Source: Cytophagaceae bacterium (GTDB taxonomy: Bacteria; Bacteroidota; Bacteroidia; Cytophagales; Spirosomataceae). From it: DNA of 12,878 nucleotides. Location: positions 1-12,878 of the forward strand of contig JAIXRT010000239.1 of NCBI GenBank assembly GCA_027485075.1, read 5' to 3'. Each line of letters begins with the position of its first letter. Position 1 is the first letter of the stretch. Position numbers and translations under genes: made by a program. Positions 8,086 to 12,878 of the stretch are shown here, piece after piece. The notes beneath the pieces were generated by a model. It was not told the origin of the DNA. It ran no database searches and worked only from the letters and a program-made list of their open reading frames with translations.

Positions 8086-8116
8086 AATCCCTCTGGAGCA
8101 ATTCAGAGGGATTTTT
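8086..8116 (+). terminator. Intrinsic terminator of gcvP
   Basis: AATCCCTCTG (8086-8095) pairs fully with CAGAGGGATT (8104-8113) around an 8-base loop, and the T run continues to 8116. It begins 16 bases after the gcvP stop, a textbook rho-independent terminator. Confidence 0.92.
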
Positions 8117-8138
8117 ACTGATAATTTAATTAGTATGC

Positions 8139-8170
8139 TTGCATAACATTTTGTTTTTTCTTTATATTTA
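8139..8170 (+). promoter_or_regulatory. Possible promoter of fadN-fadA
   Basis: TATATTTA (8163-8170) differs from TAnnTTTG only at the last base. A TTG at 8139-8141 lies 21 bases upstream, an acceptable -33 spacing for Bacteroidota. A start near 8177 would give a leader of about 60 bases. The match is imperfect in an AT-rich gap, so this is tentative. Nothing else is apparent in 8117-8239. Confidence 0.3.
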
Positions 8171-8239
8171 CTGCGTTAGAAGTTGGTGCGGTCTCTGTAC
8201 CCAACAACCCTAATAAAAATCAATCTCAAACTTGTTAAC

Positions 8240-10642
8240 ATGAATCGTTCCATTAAACGCGTAGCCATCCTTGGCTCAGGAATCATGGGCTCTCGCATTG
8301 CCTGTCATTTCGCAAACATTGGCGTTCAAGTATTGCTTTTGGACATCGCTCCCAAAGAACTGAACCCAGAGGAACAAGCAAAAGGCCTTAGCCTGGAGCA
8401 CCCATCCGTGAAAAATCGGATCGTCAATACGGCATTTCAACAAACTATACAGGCAAAGCCCGCATCGCTTTACAGCAGCGGCTTTGCCAAAAACATTAAA
8501 CTAGGCAACTTCGATGATAACTTATCGGAGATTGCGCAGGCCGACTGGATTATGGAGGTCGTTGTGGAAAATTTGGCGATCAAAAAATCGCTTTATGATC
8601 GCGTCGAGCAATTCCGTAAACCAGGAACGCTAATTACCTCGAATACGTCCGGTATCCCCATTCACCTGATGGCTGAGGGGCGTTCAGACGATTTCCAAAA
8701 CCACTTTTGTGGTACACACTTTTTCAATCCGCCACGTTATTTACGGTTGTTGGAGATCATCCCAACCCCCAAAACGGATCCCAAAATCATCGATTTCCTC
8801 ATGCAATTCGGCGAAACCCAATTGGGCAAAACAACCGTATTGTGTAAAGACACCCCGGCCTTTATCGCCAACCGCATTGGAGTTTATTCGATGATGCAGA
8901 CCATGAAAGTGGTGGAGGAATTAGGCTTGACGGTGGAACAGGTAGATAAACTGACATCGAAAGTAGTCGGCCGACCGAAATCAGGGACCTTCCGTTTATC
9001 GGATGTCGTAGGTTTAGACACCACGGTTCACGTGGCAAACAACTTGAAGCAAGCATTGACAAATGATGAGAGTAAGTCGATTTTCGAATTACCCAACATG
9101 CTTCAAAAGCTAATGGAAAATAAATGGCTCGGCGATAAAACCGGCCAAGGATTTTATAAGAAGACCAAAGAAGGCGGCAAAACCGTCATCCTAAGTTTGG
9201 ACTTACAAACATTTGAATACCGTCCGTCACAAAAGGTTTCGTTTGAAACTTTAGAGCGCACCAAGGCCATCGATAAATTAGCCGATCGCTTTGCCTATTT
9301 ATTAGCAGGAAAAGATTTAGCGGGAGAATTTTACCGCAAAACATTCTTAGATGGTTTCCGCTACGCCTCGATGCGCGTACCTGAAATCGCGGATGATTTT
9401 GTTAAAATTGACCAAGCGATTTGCGCAGGCTTCGGTTGGGAAATGGGCATCTTCGAAACATGGGATGCGATCGGTGTACAAGCCGGAATCGATTTGATGG
9501 CTGCGGAAGGAATCCAACCAGCGGCTTGGGTGACTGAGATGGTGAAGGCGGGACATACCAGCTTTTACCGAGCAGATAATGGTGAGCGTCAATACTATGA
9601 CATTCATACTAAAAAATACCTGACCATTCCGGGTTCCAACAAGCAGATCAATCTACAAATATTAAAACCAACCAAAACCATCTTCAAAAACGACGATGCG
9701 AGCATCATTGATATTGGCGATGGTATCATCAACTTGGAATTCCATTCGAAGATGAATACGATGGGCCAAGGGGTTTTGGAAGGTATCCAAAAAGCATTAG
9801 ACTTAGCAGAGAAAGATTACCGTGGTTTAGTAATTGGAAACGAGGGTGTTGAGGCATTCTCGGCAGGTGCAAATTTGGGCATGTTGTTTATGTATGCGGC
9901 CCAGCAAGAGTTTGATGAAGTAAATCAAATGATTGCCATCTTCCAGAAAACCATGATGCGCGTGCGTTACTCATCCATTCCAGTGGTGGTAGCTCCGCAT
10001 ACTTTGGCACTCGGCGGAGGAACCGAAATCAACTTGCATGCCGACAAAATCGTAGCGCATGCTGAATTGTACATGGGATTGGTGGAAGTGGGCGTAGGCT
10101 TAATTCCAGCCGGTGGTGGAACGAAAGAAATGGCTTTACGTATGGGCGATGCCCGTCGGAAAGGCGATGTGGAACTGAACCGTTTACAAGAAGCTTTCAT
10201 GAATATTGCCACGGCACGCGTGAGTACATCGGCGTATGAAGCACTGGAAATGAACTACTTACGTAAGGAAGATCGCATTGTATTGAATAGAAGCCAACTG
10301 ATTTCGGAGGCGAAAAAAGAGGCGATTGCTTTAGCAGAAGCAGGTTATGTACAACAGCAACCACGAAGTGATGTGTGGGTGGAAGGAAAGCAAGGTTTGG
10401 CTTTATTTAAAGCGGGAATTCAAGGCATGTTGATGGGTAAATACATCTCCGAACACGACGCCTTAATTGCCAATAAACTAGCTTATGCGATTTGTGGGGG
10501 TGATTTAGATACGCCACAAATGGTGACTGAAGATTACTTAATCGACCTAGAGCGCGAGGCATTCTTATCGCTTTCTGGCGAACGCAAAACATTAGAACGA
10601 ATCAGTAGCATATTAAATGGAGGTAAACCTTTAAGAAATTAA
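8240..10642 (+). CDS. fadN: 3-hydroxyacyl-CoA dehydrogenase / enoyl-CoA hydratase fusion, FadN type
   Basis: The 800-residue protein has the dehydrogenase first and the hydratase last, as in Bacillus FadN (about 789 residues) and opposite to E. coli FadB. The NAD-binding loop is GSGIMG (12-17) in a Rossmann fold. The catalytic pair His160 (THFFNPPRYLRLLE) and Glu172 has the same 12-residue spacing as in human HADH. A second helical dehydrogenase domain follows to ~300, with a further related segment around 360-460. The crotonase domain covers about 500-700: FSAGANL forms an oxyanion loop, and both acid residues are present, Glu596 (LGGGTEI) and Glu616 (GLVEVGVG), 20 apart as in classic enoyl-CoA hydratase. 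It should carry out hydration and NAD-dependent oxidation in beta-oxidation. The ATG at 8240 starts the Rossmann strand directly; an in-frame TTG at 8183 adds 19 unlikely residues. fadA follows after 2 bp. Confidence 0.92.
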   Translation: MNRSIKRVAILGSGIMGSRIACHFANIGVQVLLLDIAPKELNPEEQAKGLSLEHPSVKNRIVNTAFQQTIQAKPASLYSSGFAKNIKLGNFDDNLSEIAQADWIMEVVVENLAIKKSLYDRVEQFRKPGTLITSNTSGIPIHLMAEGRSDDFQNHFCGTHFFNPPRYLRLLEIIPTPKTDPKIIDFLMQFGETQLGKTTVLCKDTPAFIANRIGVYSMMQTMKVVEELGLTVEQVDKLTSKVVGRPKSGTFRLSDVVGLDTTVHVANNLKQALTNDESKSIFELPNMLQKLMENKWLGDKTGQGFYKKTKEGGKTVILSLDLQTFEYRPSQKVSFETLERTKAIDKLADRFAYLLAGKDLAGEFYRKTFLDGFRYASMRVPEIADDFVKIDQAICAGFGWEMGIFETWDAIGVQAGIDLMAAEGIQPAAWVTEMVKAGHTSFYRADNGERQYYDIHTKKYLTIPGSNKQINLQILKPTKTIFKNDDASIIDIGDGIINLEFHSKMNTMGQGVLEGIQKALDLAEKDYRGLVIGNEGVEAFSAGANLGMLFMYAAQQEFDEVNQMIAIFQKTMMRVRYSSIPVVVAPHTLALGGGTEINLHADKIVAHAELYMGLVEVGVGLIPAGGGTKEMALRMGDARRKGDVELNRLQEAFMNIATARVSTSAYEALEMNYLRKEDRIVLNRSQLISEAKKEAIALAEAGYVQQQPRSDVWVEGKQGLALFKAGIQGMLMGKYISEHDALIANKLAYAICGGDLDTPQMVTEDYLIDLEREAFLSLSGERKTLERISSILNGGKPLRN

Positions 10643-10644
10643 TC

Positions 10645-11820
10645 ATGAACGCATATATCATAGCAGGTTACCGCACGGCGGTGGCAAAAGCAAACAAAGG
10701 TGGATTTAGAACCATGCGACCAGATGATTTGGCGGCAGAGGTGATCAAACATTTAATGGCGCAAGTTCCTTCGGTGGACCCCGCTCTGGTCGAAGATTTA
10801 ATCGTGGGTAACGCGATTCCGGAAGCGGAGCAAGGTATGCAGATGGCACGCTACATTTCTCTTTTATCACTGCCAAAGAGCGTACCTGGATTCATCATCA
10901 ACCGCTATTGCGGATCAGGATTGGAAGCCATCGCGTTAGCTTCTTCCAAAGTTGCTGCTGGCATCGCAGATTGCGTCATTGCTGGTGGAACTGAATCCAT
11001 GAGTATGTTACCGATGATGGGACATAAAACGGTATTGAATTACAACATCGCATCTGAGCATCCCGATTACTACATCGGCATGGGCTTAACGGCTGAAGAG
11101 GTTGCGAAGAAATATGAGATTACCCGTGAAGAGCAAGACGCATTTGCGTTGGCATCACACCAAAAAGCATTAGCAGCTCAAGCTGCTGGTTACTTTGATT
11201 CTTCAATTGTACCCATTAATGTATCTGAAAATTATTTTGATGCAGCATCGGGTAAGAAGCAGACCCGTACTTGGACAGTCTCAAAAGACGAAGGTCCACG
11301 TGCCGACACGACGATTGAGGCATTAGGAAAATTGAAACCCGTATTCGCCATGGGCGGAACGGTGACAGCAGGAAATGCCTCACAAACTTCGGATGGAGCT
11401 GCGTTCGTGTTGGTCGTATCTGAAGCTTTTGTCAAGCAACATAAATTGGAACCTATCGCGCGCATGGTAACGTATGCGACTGCCGGTGTGGAGCCAAGTT
11501 TAATGGGTATCGGTCCAGTGGAAGCGATTCCATTGGCTTTGAAAAAAGCGGGATTACAATTGAAAGACATCCAACAAATTGAATTGAACGAGGCATTCGC
11601 AGCGCAGTCGTTGGCTGTTATGAAAGCCCTTAGCATTGACCCAAGCATTGTCAATGTGAACGGCGGAGCGATTGCACTGGGACATCCACTGGGATGTTCG
11701 GGCGCTAAATTGTCCATTCAATTGTTCGACGAAATGAAACGCCGCAACCAAAAATACGGCATGGTGACTGCTTGTGTAGGTGGTGGCCAAGGTGTTGCGG
11801 GGATTTACGAGCGACTTTAA
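10645..11820 (+). CDS. fadA: Acetyl-CoA C-acyltransferase (3-ketoacyl-CoA thiolase)
   Basis: The 391-residue product is a standard-length thiolase. All catalytic residues are visible: nucleophile Cys89 (NRYCGSGLEA), His347 (ALGHPLGCSGAK) and the acid/base Cys377 (TACVGGGQG), plus NEAFAAQ in the active-site loop. It cleaves 3-ketoacyl-CoA with CoA to acetyl-CoA and a shortened acyl-CoA, the last step of beta-oxidation. It starts 2 bp after fadN ends, so the two are almost certainly co-transcribed and give hydratase, dehydrogenase and thiolase activities together. In Bacillus an acyl-CoA dehydrogenase gene (fadE) follows; here it does not, and the next gene is rocD after a repeat block. A biosynthetic acetoacetyl-CoA thiolase is the alternative reading of the sequence alone, but the neighbour favours beta-oxidation. 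Confidence 0.93.
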   Translation: MNAYIIAGYRTAVAKANKGGFRTMRPDDLAAEVIKHLMAQVPSVDPALVEDLIVGNAIPEAEQGMQMARYISLLSLPKSVPGFIINRYCGSGLEAIALASSKVAAGIADCVIAGGTESMSMLPMMGHKTVLNYNIASEHPDYYIGMGLTAEEVAKKYEITREEQDAFALASHQKALAAQAAGYFDSSIVPINVSENYFDAASGKKQTRTWTVSKDEGPRADTTIEALGKLKPVFAMGGTVTAGNASQTSDGAAFVLVVSEAFVKQHKLEPIARMVTYATAGVEPSLMGIGPVEAIPLALKKAGLQLKDIQQIELNEAFAAQSLAVMKALSIDPSIVNVNGGAIALGHPLGCSGAKLSIQLFDEMKRRNQKYGMVTACVGGGQGVAGIYERL

Positions 11821-11822
11821 TC

Positions 11823-11883
11823 TTGTAGAGACGCGATACCTCGCGTCTTAAAATACTAGACGCGAAGTATCGCGTCTCTACAA
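11823..11883. repeat. Near-perfect 26-bp-stem palindrome with TGTAGAGACGCGAT ends
   Basis: Bases 11823-11848 pair with 11858-11883 with a single mismatch (C11840 against A11866) and a 9-base loop. Each arm is itself a small palindrome, AGACGCGA (11829-11836) with TCGCGTCT (11841-11848) and AGACGCGA (11858-11865) with TCGCGTCT (11870-11877), so the DNA could form one long hairpin or two short ones. It begins just after the fadA stop. There is no T tract on either side, so termination would not be by the classic mechanism. Confidence 0.88.
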
Positions 11884-11894
11884 ATAAAAAACAA

Positions 11895-11910
11895 ACGCGA
11901 GGTATCGCGT
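11895..11910. repeat. Degenerate third unit of the ACGCGA palindrome
   Basis: ACGCGA (11895-11900), then GGTA, then TCGCGT (11905-11910) repeats the core of the adjacent palindrome with a 6-bp stem. It lies 30 bases before the rocD start codon and may be within its leader. No promoter match was found in 11884-11939. Confidence 0.65.
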
Positions 11911-11939
11911 ATTTATCTTACCGCGTACATCATCAACAA

Positions 11940-12878
11940 ATGACATCAAACGATTACATTAGCCTAGAATCAGAATACGGTGCCCATAATTACCATCCCA
12001 TCCCTGTCGTTTTGGCGAAAGGACTAGGGGTACATGTTTGGGACGTAGCAGGTAAAAAATACCTTGACTTTTTATCTGCCTATAGCGCGGTTAATCAAGG
12101 TCATTGCCACCCGCGCTTAATTCAGGCAATTACGGATCAGGCACAAAAACTCACCTTAAGTTCACGCGCATTTCACAATGACCAATTAGGATTCACGGAA
12201 AAAAAGCTCGCAGAGAAATTCGGCTATGAGAAAGTATTGATGATGAATACCGGCGTCGAAGCCGGTGAATCCGCCATCAAATTAGCGCGTAAATGGGCCT
12301 ATGAGGTGAAAGGTATTCCTAGTAATCAAGCCCAAATCATCGTAGCAGAAGGTAATTTTTGGGGTAGAACGATATCGGCCATTTCCTCGTCAACTGACCC
12401 GAGCAGCTACACGAATTTTGGCCCGTTTACACCCGGATTTATCAAAGTACCTTACAATGATTTAGTGGGCTTGGAAGAAAAACTGCAAGATTCAAACGTG
12501 GCAGCTTTCATGGTCGAACCCATACAAGGCGAAGCAGGCGTCGTTTTACCGGACGCTGGCTACCTGAAAAAAGCATCTGAACTTTGTAAAAAACATCGGG
12601 TTTTATTTATCGCTGATGAAATCCAAACGGGCCTCGGACGGACTGGTGCCTGGTTAGCTTGTCACCATGAATTCGTGCATCCCGATATTTTATTGCTTGG
12701 CAAAGCTTTATCAGGCGGGTTCATGCCCGTATCAGCTGTTTTGTGCAGCAATGAAATTATGTTGACCATTAAACCAGGCGAACATGGGTCAACTTTCGGG
12801 GGAAATCCATTAGCTTGTGCGGTAGCGAATGTCGCGATTGATATCTTAGAAGATGAAGATTTAGTTGAGAATGCCGAA
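11940..12878 (+). CDS. rocD: Ornithine aminotransferase (ornithine--oxo-acid transaminase), 5' part
   Basis: The frame runs from ATG at 11940 off the right edge with 313 codons; the family is about 400-410 residues, so some 90-100 C-terminal residues are missing. It is a class III PLP aminotransferase. The start [23 protein letters not shown] is typical of ornithine aminotransferase, broken here only by normal substitutions. Other signatures are [52 protein letters not shown]-ring Asp226 ([11 protein letters not shown]), the Schiff-base Lys255 ([15 protein letters not shown]) and [13 protein letters not shown]. It converts ornithine and 2-oxoglutarate to glutamate semialdehyde and glutamate, in arginine/ornithine breakdown or proline supply. 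It lies 119 bp after fadA behind a strong palindrome, so it is probably a separate transcription unit, although no promoter was recognised. Confidence 0.93.
   Translation, partial: MTSNDYISLESEYGAHNYHPIPVVLAKGLGVHVWDVAGKKYLDFLSAYSAVNQGHCHPRLIQAITDQAQKLTLSSRAFHNDQLGFTEKKLAEKFGYEKVLMMNTGVEAGESAIKLARKWAYEVKGIPSNQAQIIVAEGNFWGRTISAISSSTDPSSYTNFGPFTPGFIKVPYNDLVGLEEKLQDSNVAAFMVEPIQGEAGVVLPDAGYLKKASELCKKHRVLFIADEIQTGLGRTGAWLACHHEFVHPDILLLGKALSGGFMPVSAVLCSNEIMLTIKPGEHGSTFGGNPLACAVANVAIDILEDEDLVENAE

Noticed and set aside
8183..8239. TTG start of fadN adding 19 residues
   Set aside because: The added residues precede the first strand of the Rossmann fold without any family match.
11232..11717. 161-residue open frame on the minus strand opposite fadA
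   Set aside because: It is a shadow of a strongly conserved thiolase gene and has no recognisable domain. The same holds for the other antisense frames over gcvP, fadN, DUF4954 and the peptidase.

Overview
The window is a stretch of ordinary bacterial chromosome with seven protein-coding genes, two of them cut by the window ends. The gene content points to Bacteroidota. The evidence is a DUF4954 protein (a family I know mainly from that phylum), A-rich translation starts without Shine-Dalgarno sequences, TAnnTTTG-type promoter boxes, a single-chain glycine decarboxylase and a GH130 enzyme. A Cytophagales-like lineage is a guess; the sequence does not fix the genus.

Layout: (1) 1-566, the 3' part of a GH130 mannoside phosphorylase/hydrolase gene. 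(2) 653-3189, a two-gene unit in which a YaeR-like VOC-fold protein overlaps a 718-residue DUF4954 protein by 4 bases (ATGA). (3) 3190-3481, a 292-bp gene-free block packed with repeats: two copies of a 55/56-bp hairpin repeat, an inverted repeat with TGTAGAGACGCGAT ends, a terminator for the leftward gene, and four tandem heptamers. (4) 3482-5080 on the minus strand, an exported M28 zinc aminopeptidase with a signal peptide. (5) 5185-8070, full-length gcvP, divergent from the peptidase, with a promoter box just upstream and a strong terminator after it. (6) 8240-11820, a fadN-fadA beta-oxidation pair 2 bp apart. (7) 11821-11939, a second repeat block with a near-perfect 26-bp hairpin. (8) 11940 to the end, the 5' three quarters of an ornithine aminotransferase gene (rocD).

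Functionally, the right half covers catabolism of glycine (gcvP), fatty acids (fadN, fadA) and ornithine/arginine (rocD). The M28 peptidase would release amino acids outside the cytoplasm. The left half pairs a mannoside-active enzyme with an uncharacterised VOC/DUF4954 unit. I see no defence system, CRISPR array, transposase, prophage, tRNA or rRNA. The least explained parts are the DUF4954 unit and the interlocking palindromic repeats: one hairpin family brackets the DUF4954 unit and shows compensatory base changes, and a second repeat family appears to have been split by a copy of the first.
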